Shown here: one piece after another, positions 10,600 to 22,558 of the stretch
Layout of the letters: every line of letters begins with the position of its first letter
Position numbering within the stretch: the stretch's first letter is position 1
Assembly: GCA_949987565.1 (NCBI GenBank)
Contig: OX465102.1
Span: 25,047,691 to 25,111,690, forward strand
DNA: 64,000 bases
Source: Luidia sarsii
Taxonomy: Eukaryota > Echinodermata > Asteroidea > Paxillosida > Luidiidae
Direction of reading: 5' to 3'
Made by a program: the position numbers and the translations under genes
Notes under the pieces: model-generated
The model's database searches: none
Told to the model about the DNA's origin: nothing
What the model saw: only the letters and a program-made list of their open reading frames with translations

Positions 10600-11352
10600 T
10601 GTCTTTCTCTGTCTCTGTATCTCTCCTTCCCTCTTTCTCTCTCTCTACCTCCCCCTCTCTCTCTCTCCTATCTCTCTCCCTCCTTCCCCTCTCTCCCTTC
10701 TCTCTCTCCTTCTCTCTCTCTCCTTCCCTCTTTCTCTCTCCCTATCTCCCCCCTCTCCCTCCTTCTATCTCTCTCCCTCCTTCCCCTTCCCCTCCTTCTC
10801 TCTCTCCTTCTCTCTCTCTCCTTCCCCCTTTTCTCTCCCTCCCTATCTCCCTCTCCTTCTATCTCTCTCACTATCTCCCCCTCTCTCCCTCTCCTTCTAT
10901 CTCTCTCCCTCCTTCCCCTCCCCTCCTTCTCTCTCTCTCCTATCTCTCTCCCTCCTTCCCCCTCCTCTCTCTCCTTCTCTTTCTTTCTCTCCCTATCCCC
11001 CCCTCTCTCTCTCACTCTCCTTCTATCTCTCCCCCCCTCCCTCTCTCTCTCCTTCTCTCTCTCTCCCCCTCCCTCTCTCTCTCTCCTTCTCTCTCTCTCC
11101 CCCTCCCTCTCTCTCTCCTTCTATCTCTCTCCCTCCTTCTCTCCCTCCTTCTCTCTCTCTCCCCTTCTCTCTCTCTCCCTCCTTCCTCTCTCTCTCCTTC
11201 TATCTCTCTCCCCCTCCCTCTCTCTCTCCTTCTCTCTCTCTCCCCTCCCTCTCTCTCTCCTTCTCTCTCTCTCTCCCTCCTTCTCTCTCTCCTTCTCTCT
11301 TTCTCCCTCCTTCCTCTCTCACTCCTTCCTCTCTACCTCTCTCTCCATCCAC
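10600..11352. repeat. Polypyrimidine (CT)n-rich tract, 750 bp
   Basis: Nearly pure pyrimidine on the plus strand, built from CTCTCTCTCC, CCTCCCTCT and CTCCTTCTATCTCTC modules. Plus-strand frames of 254 and 428 codons and minus-strand frames run through it, giving Ser/Leu/Pro-rich or Arg/Glu-rich strings. They are artefacts. Such mirror-symmetric tracts can form triplex (H-DNA) structures. Confidence 0.95.
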
Positions 11353-12660
11353 CTGTTGAGATCCATATACACAGGGAGGCCTGCCCATTGTTGGCAGTCC
11401 TGGCCGGTCCGTGTCGAGTCAGCGGCACGCAATGCAACCAGGGGCTAACCGGTGCCCCGGCCCCCGTGCGTCACGAAAACAGGCGTCACTCCCGCCTTCT
11501 CAGAATCCACTTTCTGCTTCACCACTGGAGAGAACTCGGTCACTCCAGTTGCCTCCCCCCCCCAAAAAAAAAGTTCTTCTGGCTCGGCCCCAGCAAAAAG
11601 GGAAAAGCCTTTGCTTTTCTGTCTTTCTTTCAAAATCAAAATGTACCCGAAGAGTCCATATTTCCATTGGTTTTTAGTAGTGACCTCCTGATAAAGGGAT
11701 GGGAAGGGTTGGCACGAGGACGGAACTCGGTCTCTAGTCCAGTCACTTCTCTTGTTCAAAATTGTAAAAAATTGAGAGTGTCTGATGTCTTGATCTTCCT
11801 AGGAACTTGTCACATCCAGCCTCGTCAATTTCTGAGATTTTGCTCATTAAGCATTCAGCAACTTGTTTGTATTACTTTTAATTAACCCAATAACTTCACT
11901 GGGAGGGGGGGAGGAGCTAGACTTTTGCCTGTAAACTGGGAAAACCGGTTGATTTGTTTGAGCATCGCTTCTTTCCTTGACCAAGCCCTCCGTGAAGAGT
12001 CCATCAGCAGCCTTCAATAAGGTGAGGGCAATCAGGAAAGGGAGGGATCTCTCCACGCCGTTGTGGGTGTTACGGGGCAAGTGCGCCCTCGATAGTTCTG
12101 ATAGATACAAGCGAGTGCGTGCGCAAATGCGTCACTCTGACAGGAGTGCGTCGGCGCTCAATCGTGACCACTTGGTCACGGTCCCGTCAGAGGGGAAGTG
12201 ATTGGTTTGTCGGCTGCATGCCCCATCCGGCTCCGGTTGAATTAATGGCTACGAAAAATGACAAGCAGGGAATCGGGTGAGCTGTCCCCCCCCCCCCTCC
12301 CCTCCCCTCCCCTACCTCCCTGAAGCACTCCACACAAGAGGCTACGGAATCTCTCTTTCACCCCCCCTCCCTCTTTCAGAATATGGGCTATACAGACAGG
12401 TGTGAGGTGGGTTCAGTGAGGACAGAGGGTGTCGAGGAGGGCTAGGTCTTTGCCCTTCCAATTCTACACCTCTCCAATCTGGCCCATCTCTACCTACCCC
12501 CCCCCCTATACCAGCGTCACCCACTCAGTGAACCCCTACAAGACAGTAATGGACCCACCGTAAGTTCTCGGAGCACATTGGCGGCATAAAAAGTACCTCC
12601 GAGTTTCGGCATTGTCAGGAGGGGTTAACACTTGTTCCATCATTTCCTGTTGACCCTCAA
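11353..12660. other. Intergenic DNA with decayed family A copy
   Basis: Positions 11757-11880 resemble a worn family A palindrome (TGATCTTCCTAGGAACTTGT; AATTTCTGAGATTTTGCTCA). A C10-A9 composite run lies at 11558-11574, a C-rich run at 12288-12314 and further C runs to 12510. No gene seen. Confidence 0.4.
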
Positions 12661-12814
12661 AAAGTGTATTTCTTGTCTTTTCTCTCTCTCTCTCTCTTTC
12701 GCGTATTTATAATTGAAATATCCTCACCCGCACCCGACCCCTGTCCAATGAGATCAAACATGAAAGGCAGCACCATGCCTGCTGACCATGAATGTAAAAT
12801 CATCTACTTTCCAA

Positions 12815-13418
12815 GGAGACAGAGAGATAGAAAGGCAGAGAAACAACTGAGGAGAGAAAGAGAATGAGAGAAATAAAGAGACAGAGAGACAGAGAGACAA
12901 ATGAGACAGAAAGACAGAAAGGCAGAGAGACAAGGAAAAGAGAAAAAGAGAAATAAAGAGAGAGAGAGACAGAGAGACAGATGAGACAGAGACAGAAAGG
13001 CAGAGAGACAAGGAAAAGAGAAAGAGAGAAATAAAGAGACAGAGAGACAGAGAGACAGATGAGACGGAGAGACAGAAAGGTAGAGAGACAAGGAAAAGAG
13101 AAAGAGAGAAATAAAGAGACAGAAAGACAGAGACAGATGAGACAGAGAGACAGAAAGGCAGAGAGACAAGGAAAAGAGAAAGAGAGAAATAAAGAGACAG
13201 AGAGACAGAAAGACAAAGAGACAGAAAGGCAGAGAAATAAGGAAAAGAGAAAGAGAAAAATAAAGAGACAGAGAGACAGATGAGACAGTGATAAAGAAAG
13301 GCAGATAGACAGAGAGACAAAGAGAAAGAGAGACTGAGAGATAATGACAAAGAGACAGGCAGACAATGAGACAGAGAGATAGGAAGGCAGAGAGACAAGG
13401 ACAAAAGAGAGAGACAGG
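12815..13418. repeat. GAGACA-type purine minisatellite, ~78-bp period
   Basis: Purine-rich DNA with a long period. The block ACAGATGAGACAG recurs near 12980, 13055 and 13134, each followed by AGAAAGGCAGAGAGACAAGG, AAAAGAGAAAGAGAG and AAATAAAGAG. Frames of 211-216 codons on the minus strand are Leu/Ser/Cys-rich and artefactual. Confidence 0.9.
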
Positions 13419-13483
13419 TATTTCCAATACCTCAAAATCCTGCACTTTTCAAAAGAGGTGATATATGTCGGTTGGTAAAAAAG

Positions 13484-13618
13484 CGCTTCTGACTGGCACC
13501 CTCACCATCATCATAAAATTAGGGTAGCCACTTACCATAGGACAGCTCAGGTGGTTTGAGCGCTCAGGCATTCACCCCCAAGGCCTGAACTCAAATCCAG
13601 GTCAAGTCCAACCCTTTT
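13484..13618 (+). mobile_element. tRNA-derived SINE, copy 2 (diverged)
   Basis: The head is GCTTCTGACTGGCACCCTCA. The tRNA-like part starts near 13535: GGACAGCTCAGGTGGTTTGA (box A-like), then CTCAAATCCAGG in place of box B. A T10 run follows the element. Confidence 0.65.
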
Positions 13619-13676
13619 TTTTTTAAAGTACCATTAGTGCACAGATATGTTGCAAGCTTCTTTTGAATGACTTCAA

Positions 13677-14230
13677 AGGCCCAATACCACATTGGGAAGA
13701 TTGGAAAACATCGATGTCCACAGATTTCCTTCTAATTTACACAGTTTGTAGATGGTCATGATAGAATCCTCGTGTCGAAATCTTACGGTCTGGGATGCTG
13801 TACTTTTCGAGAAATCTTCACTCAAACACCGACAAATAGTTTTCATCTCGCGAGATAAAAACTTGATTTTTTCGTGCAGTTCGTTGAACGCTGCCCTCAC
13901 AAACAAGCCAACAACTGTTTCAAATTACATTGTAAACCCCGCGGGCGCACATGTACACATGTACATGTACATTTATATGCAGGTACATTTATAATCAGTC
14001 ATCCATAGTCAGTTTAAAACTCATGAGGGCGCTATTTCAAAATCCAACCGAATCTGTTCATCTCTCACAGGTTGGTGCAAAAACGTGACTTGTTTTGCCC
14101 TTTTTTTTTCTTTATCAGATTATTGTTTGAGCTAAACAAAAAACTGTGTTGTTTTGGGGTATGTTTAATGGTTTAACATACAAACTGAGGTTATCTTTCG
14201 ACCTTTACAAATTGTGTTGTATTGGGGTCT
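13677..14230 (+). mobile_element. Family G TIR element, copy 1
   Basis: Ends AGGCCCAATACCACATTGGG and AAATTGTGTTGTATTGGGGT (reverse complement of the left end with changes). The interior TTACACAGTTTGTAGATGGT, AATCTTACGGTCTGGGATGC and CTTCACTCAAACACCGACAA matches the copy at 48229. The TTAA target expected for the family is eroded here. An ACATGTACATGT palindrome lies inside. No coding capacity seen. Confidence 0.8.
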
Positions 14231-15149
14231 TTCGTGGAGTAATGATAGTAATCGTGTTAGCTGCTTACTGACTAACAATGACCCAAACTCAAATCTCTAA
14301 AAAAGTACCGGGCCTGACATTTGGAACCTACAAGTAGCAGGACCTTTGAGAGAGGTCCAACTACCGGGGTAGGATTGAAGACGACATGTTCACTGCCTTT
14401 CCTTTCAAACTAGATACATTACGATATACTTTGAGAATGTAAATCATTGAATTGTTGCCCTTTCCGACTCAGTACCTTACATGTACCCGGCTATCAGGCA
14501 GATGGCTGAGCAAACACGGAATTCCTTCTTCACTCTTGAGTTAATTAAGATAAAAGAGATAATTACAGGGGAAAAAAATGACCAGTGACCTCTCATATCT
14601 CTCTGACTATCACGGTTACATGTACATATTGTACATCATTGCAGAGCTCATTTTGTGAACGTACAAATAGAAGATGCAAGCCTAAAGCACTGGCAGTGAA
14701 GAACCTAGATACAGGCGACTTTTGAGAGTCTCGGTAATCATTTCTCTGTTGACTACGCACTTGCCTTTCACTAAGACAGCGCACTACTACTACTACTGCT
14801 GCTGCTGCTGCTACTAGTCATCACAAACACACACACACACACACATGCAAAATAAGAGCTCAGCTGACCTGAGCTGAATTCTTTTCTGATTAGAACTTCA
14901 GCCCCCCCCCCCCTCCAAACTCCCGGGTCAAAATGAGAAGCACATGGATCGCAGGAAATGCACTGGAAGGAGGATTAGGCCACGGTGACTAGGAAGGCTG
15001 AGCATCGCTTACTGCAAGGCCTGCGTCACAACGACTGCAACGGTAGTAGTAGTAGTAGAGGGCACCCACCATGAGGGGGCTGAGGCCCCAATTTGCAAAC
15101 TTTGATTTCCTTCAAATCAATAACGGCACCAGTCACCAGTCACCAGAGT
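14231..15149. other. Intergenic DNA with triplet repeats
   Basis: Positions 14310-14357 are a worn family A arm. Others are (ACT)5-(GCT)5 at 14783-14812, (CA)n at 14826-14846, a C run at 14900-14911, and (GTA)5 at 15043-15057. No gene seen. Confidence 0.45.
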
Positions 15150-15360
15150 GAAAATGGTTCAAGCGGGAGAGCGAGGGAGAGAGGTGGGGGTTAGCAAGGG
15201 AGAGGGAGAGTGACCAAGAGATAGACAGGCAGAGGCAGAGAGACACATGATGACACAGCGGGACAGAGAGACAGAGACAGAAAAAATGACAGACATAGAG
15301 AAAGTGAGACAGAAAGGCAGAGAGAAGAAGAGACAGAGAGACAGACTGAAACCTTGACAT
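15150..15360. repeat. GAGACAGA-rich purine repeat
   Basis: A short purine-rich tract of AGAGACAGAGACAG type with TGAGACAGAAAGGCAGAGAG, which is the same wording as the 12.8-13.4 kb array. It may be a decayed relative. Confidence 0.7.
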
Positions 15361-15830
15361 TGACAGGTGTTATATCCAGTACCTCAAATATTGGTCAGGA
15401 AGTATCACTTTATTCACCATAAGGAGAAGGTGAGGGTTTGATGGGGGGTGGGTGATCGGGGGGGGGGGGGATTTAAAGGGGAGTACTGGTTTCAATACTC
15501 TGACTACACTCCACAAACTAACACCTCACTATGAAACCACCAATACTATCCATCACACTGGCAACATATCAATCTTGCAAGTTGGACACCTGTATCATTT
15601 TTTCTCTTTCGGGAAAGGGGGGGGGGGGGTAGAGTGGCTGGTGTGGGGGGGGGGGGTCTCAGCCTTCTAAATTTGTAAGGCATAAGGAGTGGAAGGGAGG
15701 AGGGGGGCAGTCAGAGCCACATGTGGACACACTTTACTAAGAAATCACATCAGAAGCTGCTAGTACATTGAGCCCAGAGCACAGTTGTGATCATGTGCGG
15801 TGTAGACTGCAGACTACCCTTTGCACTCTA
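15361..15830. other. Intergenic DNA with G homopolymers
   Basis: G runs lie at about 15459-15470, 15617-15629 and 15645-15656. No gene or dispersed element was recognised. Confidence 0.4.
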
Positions 15831-15975
15831 GGACCATTCCCACTATGAAAATAATCGCAATTTGAATCGGGATTCAAAAACGGGTGGTTTTTTGTTTTTT
15901 GGGGGGGGGGGGTCGTGTCCACACAGGCCAAAACATTGCGTCGCCAAAAAGCGCGCGCCGATCGTGCATAAGACA
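15831..15975 (+). mobile_element. Family C TIR element, 5' fragment
   Basis: It begins GGACCATTCCCACTATGAAA and continues AATAATCGCAATTTGAATCG, TCGTGTCCACACAGGCC, matching the left end of the 56-kb copy. A T-G composite homopolymer (about 15894-15912) has expanded inside it. The right half is missing. Confidence 0.75.
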
Positions 15976-16387
15976 GAGGGAGATGACAAAAGTGCGTAAA
16001 CCATTCCCCCCTGAGTTTGAGATACATTGTAACTATACACTGTACCGGTAAAAGCGTTTGTGGTTAATGAAAACTGAGCCGACTCTTCACAGTGGTTGCT
16101 GGAAGGGTCCACTCACAGAGTTCTCAAAGATGCTCTTTTGGCAGAGGGCAAGAGGTCTACATAAATGCGTGCTTGTTTTACTTCTGAGAGTACAAAGGCA
16201 TCCTATCCCCCCCCCTCCATCGGGTAATAGATCCGACAACGCGGAACCAGGTAGCCATTTATCTCGGTCAAGTTTCTGGTAGGTCCTTGTTCCTTTGCCC
16301 AGCCCTACAATAATGCCAATTATGCTAGGCATGGGTGTACCCATGAGCTCTGCCACAAATCGCGTCATGCTGAGATGAGCAAGTGCA
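15976..16387. other. Intergenic DNA
   Basis: Nothing recognisable. A short C run lies at 16207-16215. Confidence 0.35.
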
Positions 16388-16828
16388 AGGGCTGTCTGTC
16401 TGTCTGTTTGTCTACCTGTCTGTCTGCCTGCCGGTATGCCTGTCTGTCTCTGTCTATCTGTCTCAGTGTCTGTCTGCCTGTCTGCCTGCCTGTCTCTGTC
16501 TGTCTGTGTGTATGTCTGTGTCTGTGTCTGTCTGTGTCTGTCTGTGTCTGTCTGTGTCTGCCTGTCTCTGTCTGCCTGTCTCTGTCTGCCTGCCTATCTA
16601 TGTCTGTCTGTCTGTCTGTGGCTGTCTGTGTCTGTCTGTCTGTGGCTGTCTGTGTCTGTCTATGGCTGTCTGTCTATCTGCATCTGTCTGTATCTGTCTG
16701 TGTCTGTCTGTGGCTGTCAATGGCTGTCTGTCTATCTGTGTCTGTCTGTGTCTGTCTGTGTCTGTCTGTGTCTGTCTGTGTCTGTCTGTGTCTGTCTGTC
16801 TGTGTCTGTCTGTCTGTCTGTGTCTGGA
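16388..16828. repeat. (TCTG)n / (TGTCTG)n simple repeat
   Basis: About 440 bp of CTGTCTGTCTGT and GTCTGTGTCTGTCTGTG. All three plus frames are open (Cys/Leu/Ser/Val strings of 149-172 codons), as are the minus frames. These frames are artefacts. Confidence 0.95.
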
Positions 16829-17408
16829 GAGGGGATGGGGGTTGGTTGGTTGCTTCACCCCTCTTCTCCTCCCTGCAAAAGCTGAGCGTGTAATGACATA
16901 ACAAATCCACTTAAGATCCACTTCCCTTGCCATTCACCTGTTCACAAGCCAACAGAGCGCAACCCGCAGTTGGAAAAGTCACGGAAGGGTGTCTGCTATC
17001 CTCCTACACATGTGGCCTGCGATGTCTCTCTTAATGATGGAAGCCATCCATTACGAGGTGGTGGCGGTGTGTGTAGAGGTGAGGCCAGTCTTTAAAAGAG
17101 GCTGGATTTTAAATTGCAGCGATATTTACCGACCCCGGTTTGCCGACAACTTGGAAATAGGCAGAGGAATTCACCCCATAAGGAATAAGATCTGATTATG
17201 GGTCATGCTAACAAGAGTTTGGTTACTGATGTGCGGGACCTTGTACGGTTATCAACTTATTAACTGTTTCCCCCCCCAGAAGGGAAGGGGGAGGGGGTTC
17301 TATTCTAATGGCCTTGGTTGTGTGGCGTCTACTGTATATCTGCATTAACAGCAGCCTGCCAACCATCAAGGCTAGCTACAGTCTGGAGAAGAGGGATGCA
17401 GCACACTA
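16829..17408. other. Intergenic DNA
   Basis: No recognised element. A 68-codon plus frame at 16989-17195 has no known domain. Confidence 0.35.
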
Positions 17409-17830
17409 AAGGGCTTTTCACACTACGAAAACAAATCTCCGTGTTGGACACGGTCGGACCCTTTTCCACTAGACTGAGCTTTTCACACTACCTGATTTCA
17501 ACATGGCGTCAACCTGTGTAGAGCGCTCGACACGTGTTGAAACCAACCCAGCTCGGGAGGTGGGTTAAAAGAGCGATCGACCCGTGTTGAGAAGTCTGAC
17601 ACGTGTTGAAAGCTGTAGTGTGAATGTCTCTGGGTTGAGTTTGACCCGTGTAACATAACGGCCGAGTGCATGCGTGGCAGCATCACACTGTCGTTATATG
17701 GCACTATAGGGTCTATCCGTGTTGAAAGCGCGATACCGTGTGCAGTGCGAAACGATCGCACAATACACGGGTCGAAACGTTACACGTGACGAGCAAATTC
17801 CGGTGTTGCGATGAGTGGTGTGAAAACGGA
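17409..17830. mobile_element. Family D TIR element, copy 1
   Basis: It starts GGGCTTTTCACACTACG and ends near AGTGGTGTGAAAACGGAGC, an inverted repeat of about 14 bp. The interior has ACACGTGTTGAAACC, GACCCGTGTTGAGAAGT and ACACGTGTTGAAAGC, so a CACGTGTTGAAA word recurs. A related, more diverged copy lies at 54795-55310 and a fragment at 30118-30235. Confidence 0.7.
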
Positions 17831-17914
17831 GCGAAAGTTTCAAAATGACGTTAAAATAAAAGTTCAAACAGACCAAGGACAAACTGACAGGGAACTTTTG
17901 AACAAATTGAAAAA

Positions 17915-18090
17915 TTCTCACAATTTAGTGGGCCTGACATTTCGATCCTAGCAGGACCTTTTATAAAGGCAGAGCCTTTGACTCTGCCTTTGAGAAAGGT
18001 CCTGCTAGGATCGAAATATCAGGCCCACTAAATTTTGAGATTTGCATTTTGGTAATTTTAGTCAGTAAGCAGTTTGCAACATTTTTGTAT
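17915..18090. mobile_element. Family A palindromic MITE, full hairpin
   Basis: Two inverted arms: CAATTTAGTGGGCCTGACAT through TTTCGATCCTAGCAGGACC, and GGTCCTGCTAGGATCGAAAT through ATCAGGCCCACTAAATTTTG. A short AGGCAGAGCCTTTGACTCTG centre lies between them. The right arm extends into GATTTGCATTTTGGTAATTT and TAGTCAGTAAGCAGTTTGCA. A minus-strand SINE scrap follows at 18117-18140. Confidence 0.85.
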
Positions 18091-18804
18091 ATCAAATTGA
18101 AAAATTGGCGAAAAACACTTTGACTGGACCGGGTCCCGGCCCAGTCACATTTTTCTTTGCCATTTTTTTCCATTTGTCCTTAAAATGCTTTTTGTGCTAT
18201 GGACCCGCCTAGAATGGTTCTTGCCCATTCCTGGTGGCGTATTAGCTCCCGAATGCAGCTGGTATGTAGTGGGATTATTTAGAATGTTGCTAGGAGGCAG
18301 TCAGAAAAGTCACTCTGCACTTCTGAATATCTAGGAATATGCAACCAATTTCTATTCCAGTGGCATTCTGCCTCGCTTACTGGTGCCAAGGCATTTTTTT
18401 ACAAATCTAAAAGTTTGACAAAATTCACTGCAGTGTCAACAATTCCCTTCCCCCTCTTTCCAAAACAGTTGTTGATGCAACGTGTGGGTGGTGCTCTTGT
18501 CATTTCTAGAGGGGGAGAGACGGGGCAAACCGTGCACACAGCAAAGGCACTGTGGTCCAGCCAACCCAGCATTTGGGTGGCATCTAAGATTGACTTGCAG
18601 TTGACTGCAGGTAACTACCAGGCCAACTCGGGTCACCCTGCTGTGCTTGGAAATAGCTTATTGATGTTGATTTGACCGACCGATGTGGGCCTCATAGGAA
18701 CGCCTGCACAACTCATAAACGTCAAAAATGAAAATCTGTATGGGGTTTGGGTGTGCGGGTTTTTTTGTTCTCACTATTTTCCCATCAGTTGGTGTCAAGC
18801 CATA
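18091..18804. other. Intergenic DNA
   Basis: Apart from the SINE scrap at 18117-18140 (TTGACTGGACC...), no element or gene was recognised. Confidence 0.35.
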
Positions 18805-19445
18805 CAAAGATATTAAAAACTGCTTACCGGTACTGACTTCAAATAATGACAAAACTGCAAATCACAAAACCTTCAGAGGCCCCAACGTTTTGATCCAAGC
18901 AGGACCTTTCTCAACTGGGTCCTGACCTACATGTGGGTCCTGACCTACATGTACTGTAGGTCCTGACATACATGTACTCTAGCTCCTGACCTACATGTAC
19001 TGTAACTCCTGACCTACATGTACTGTAGCTCCTAACCTACATGTACTGTAGCACCTGACCTACATGTACTCTAGCTCCTGACCTACATGTACTGTAACTC
19101 CTGACCTACACGTACTGTAGCTCCTGACCTACATGTACTGTAGCTCCTGACCTACATGTACTGTAGCTCCTGACCTACATGTACTGTAGCACCTAACCTA
19201 CATGTACTCTAGCTCCTGACCTACATGTACTGTAGCACCTGACCTACATGTACTCTAGCTCCTGACCTACATATTCACATGTAGGTCCTGACCTGCATGT
19301 ACACATGCAGGTCGGGACCTACCATGTACATGATATGTAAGTCCTGCCCTTCCAGGTCCTGCTTGGAATTGGATAGGGCGGGACCTCAACATTTTCTTAC
19401 TTTTGCATTTGGGTCATTTAGGAAAGCAGTTCTCAACATTTTCTG
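18805..19445. mobile_element. Family A element with a minisatellite expanded between its arms
   Basis: The left arm at 18805-18918 reads ...CTGCTTACCGGTACTGACTT, CAACGTTTTGATCCAAGCAG, GACCTTTCTCAACTGG. The right arm, about 19348-19445, reads GTCCTGCTTGGAATTGG and TTTTGCATTTGGGTCATTTA, GGAAAGCAGTTCTCAACATT. These are inverted partners. The 23-bp array between them sits where other copies have a short loop. Confidence 0.65.
18925..19345. repeat. 23-bp minisatellite
   Basis: About 15 units built from CCTGACCTACATGTACTGTA plus GCT, with variants CTCTAGCT and CTGTAACT. Many units contain the palindrome TACATGTA. Units become irregular after 19268. Confidence 0.92.
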
Positions 19446-20185
19446 GGGCACATGTATATTGTACGAAGCGGAAATAAACAGACGCCGCAGCGCGCATTCT
19501 TCAGTTGCCAGATGAAGGTTAGCAGTTAGCAACCAAAACGTCGCCACCAGCAACGTGACTTTGATCACTCTTTCCACTTCTCTACACCACCGCGATGCAC
19601 AACCCCTTCATTTCCACATTATTACTTAACATTATATGTCTCAGGAGTTAGGAGGAGTTTGAAACACCCAACACAGTACACCTTTTCAGCTTGCAAATCA
19701 GGATGCACCAAGCCTCACACAATGCACTCTGTGATACGGAACATTACTCATGAGGTCAACTTTCAAAACAGCCACAAATGCTTCATAAAAAGAGTAGGCC
19801 CTACTTACCATGCATCAACATGCATGTATACCGGTAGTTTTTAGTGTTAAACAACCATTTGATTGAAGCACAAAGCAAATAAAACTTCCAAACTTTCTTA
19901 TGACTCTCGTGCCCAACAGAAATGTTGAATTAAAAACAAAAAGTACTTAAGGTGTTGTTTAACAACCACTGGGACACAAATCAAATTTGCAACAATCCTT
20001 GTGCAAACTTCCGATCCTTCAAATCCCTGGTGGAAACAAACGGTCCCTTTCATGAAGTATGAGCACACTTGACTTGGGGCAATCGCCGGGAGAGAGCAAG
20101 AGTGGAAGGGAGAGAGACAAGACTGGGAGTTAGAGTCTGTACTGAGAGGGTGCAGGCACTCAGCACATAGCTCATAATACTGTCA
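19446..20185. other. Intergenic DNA
   Basis: No recognised gene or element. Confidence 0.35.
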
Positions 20186-20211
20186 GTTGGCTGGCTGGCC
20201 GGCTGGCTGGA

Positions 20212-20242
<31 letters not shown>

Positions 20243-20262
20243 ATGGCTGGATGGATGGATGG
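20186..20262. repeat. (GGCT)n/(GGAT)n tetranucleotide repeat
   Basis: GGCTGGCTGGCTGGATGGCT-type repeat of about 75 bp. Confidence 0.95.
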
Positions 20263-22558
20263 GACTAAGACAGCCCCACCAAAGTCTGACAAATTTATTG
20301 CAGTTGCACCCTTCCTCTGATCCCCGCATTCCAAGTGTAATCACGACCAATTTGGGGCCCCTGTAAGGCGATAGCCTCCGCCATTTCCAGCACACCTGTT
20401 GGGCCAGGGCCTGGTCCTGGGCCCTGTGCTGGTGGCTGTGAGACCCTGGAGCTGCAAGAGAGCTCTGTCTGCAGCTGGGGGTCCCCCTGGGCTGTTTATT
20501 CCTCTCAACGAGCAGATGTCCCCCCAGCCATTTCAGGGGTCTTACAGGCAACTGCAAATTTGACAATAAAAAATGAAATAGGGGGAGGTGTAGGGAGGTG
20601 TAGGGAGGGGAAGAGAGGGGAAGGGAGGGGGAGGGGAAGGGAGGGCCATGGTCTATATCCTTGATAAGTCTGAGAAGAAATTGGAGGCAGCCGGGACAAA
20701 TGGGCACAGCACATTCAGTACTGGGAAGAAAGATCGTGGATCGGGCAGTGGTTGGAGTCTCCACTATCTTTCCGGATAGACTGGGTTTAATCAACTGGTC
20801 TAGTCTTGTCTAGGTAAATGTTCAGGGGGGGAAACAACACCGAGTTGTGTGACTGTGAAGAAGAGTGATCGAGCCAGCTTTCTCAGTACTCTGACCCAGT
20901 TTTTTTGGTGCTGTTGTTCATTTGTTGGTGGTGTTGGTGATGGTGTTGTTGCTGCTGTTGGTGATGGTGTTGTTTTAGGGGGAAAACTATTTCACCAGAG
21001 CTGCCTTGGTTGTTGAAGCCAGTGCAGGGAAGGGCCAAAACCTAGCCAGACTTTTTTGTCTTTTTGTGAGATACGCCATCTGCCTGCCTTTTCCCGCTCA
21101 CAGGAATACCAGGAAAGTCTGCTCACCGTTCTGCCAACGAGACAAGTCCACGAGAGAGCAACCTCCTGACCTATCCAACATCCTCAGGGGGACAAAAACC
21201 ACTGATCGACAAGATAGGCACTACAAGAAGTCCTTCATTTATTAATTAAAAAAACAAAAATAAGTGGGATTTCAAGATACTGCCACCATCTAACAAGTTT
21301 CTCCAGAGCTGACTCCCAGAGACGTTTCTTGAATTTTGAAAAAGAATACTTCCGTTTCCGTATCGGTGTTTGTGGGAAGTTACTAATCTGCGAGAAAGTG
21401 GTGCATCACTGTGTCCTGCAGTGGGAAGCCAGAACGGGGCAAGTCCAACTCTTGAATCTAAAGGTGGAACCAGTGGGAGGCGAGGCAAGGGAAAGAAGAG
21501 AGCCACGCTGCAAGCTAAGAGGGGCTGAGCGAGCAGGGAGAGAGACAAGGGCCAACCTCGGGGTAAGTATATCAAAGCAATTTGTGGCTTCTTCCTTCTT
21601 CAGTTTTTTGGACTCGGAGCAATCCATTCCGCAGTTCAGGAAGGTCCGGGGAGTGAAAAGCGAAGGTCCTCTTCTTGCCTGTGATGAATACGAGAATGAC
21701 GGCGACTGCTAACCATCTTTACGGACAGATGACCTAAACTAACATGCATCAAATGTCACAGGTTTACTGCGCCTGATGTTCTGATCCTGGGCAGATTTCT
21801 TCTGCGATTTGAAGAAAGGGACTTTGGACGGAAATGGGCAGACCCTCTCAATTTCTTTTGAGATTAACACACAAAAATGAGGGGAGCTGCTTGCTCCTGA
21901 TCTCAGTCAAAAAGGTTACCCCGCATGGGACCTTAGAATGGCAGCCCTTTTCTTGGACGGTGGTGGTGTCAGTCAGAGGGAGGGGAGGGGAGGGGAGGGG
22001 GCAGACGGAGGGAATAGTACAAATCGGAAGTGAAGGCCATACCACGATACCACCCGCTGTTTGGGTTGAGTAAGATCCATAGCATCGGCATTACTTACTT
22101 ATATTACCCCCCCCCCCCCACAACACACAACAAAAGCTTTCAAGAGGCCAGGACGCGTGTCTTTCATTTGATATTTTTCCTCGAATGTCCGCAGTCGGTG
22201 GTGGTGTGTGGTGGCCAGATCCCCGAGATGTCTCATCAAATTTGCGGCCCCTCGGTCTCTCGCCCTTGGTCCCACGCAGGGAGGGATCTCTAAATATGTA
22301 GACACTCAGCGGGGGTTGTACTATTGTGGAAAGCCCACCGGGGAGATTCTCTGCAAAAGTCTATTTTAAAAGGTTCTTTTCAAGGGGGGGGGGGTTGTCA
22401 TTCAGACAGAGGGTGATCAGACTTTGTAAGCGGCACTTTTTAGATCATATTACTCTTGCATTCGATACTTCTTCTTTTTAAGAATTGTTTTCTTTGTCAA
22501 TTTGGATATATGTGTAATGAGCATCAAAGTGGTTTATATTATTTGGACAATTTGCAAA
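20263..22558. other. Intergenic DNA; possible exon end at 21562
   Basis: A 127-codon plus frame (21329-21712) contains a strong splice-donor match, GTAAGTAT, at 21563. If real, an exon could end at 21562. The encoded residues are not recognisable, and coding is not supported. A worn family A arm lies at 21745-21810. A (TGTTG/GGTGA)n stretch lies at 20912-20975. C and G runs lie at 22107-22120 and 22384-22394. Confidence 0.35.

Noticed and set aside
10599..11885. 428-codon plus-strand frame
   Set aside because: The first two-thirds is the polypyrimidine tract. The rest is a short tail without any domain.
16375..16901. Cys/Leu/Ser/Val-rich frames of about 172 codons, resembling a cysteine-rich secreted protein
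   Set aside because: The sequence is (TCTG)n/(TGTCTG)n simple repeat in all frames.
20183..20794. 203-codon minus-strand protein
   Set aside because: Part lies in the (GGCT)n repeat and in a purine-rich tract. The middle is unique but has no domain I recognise.
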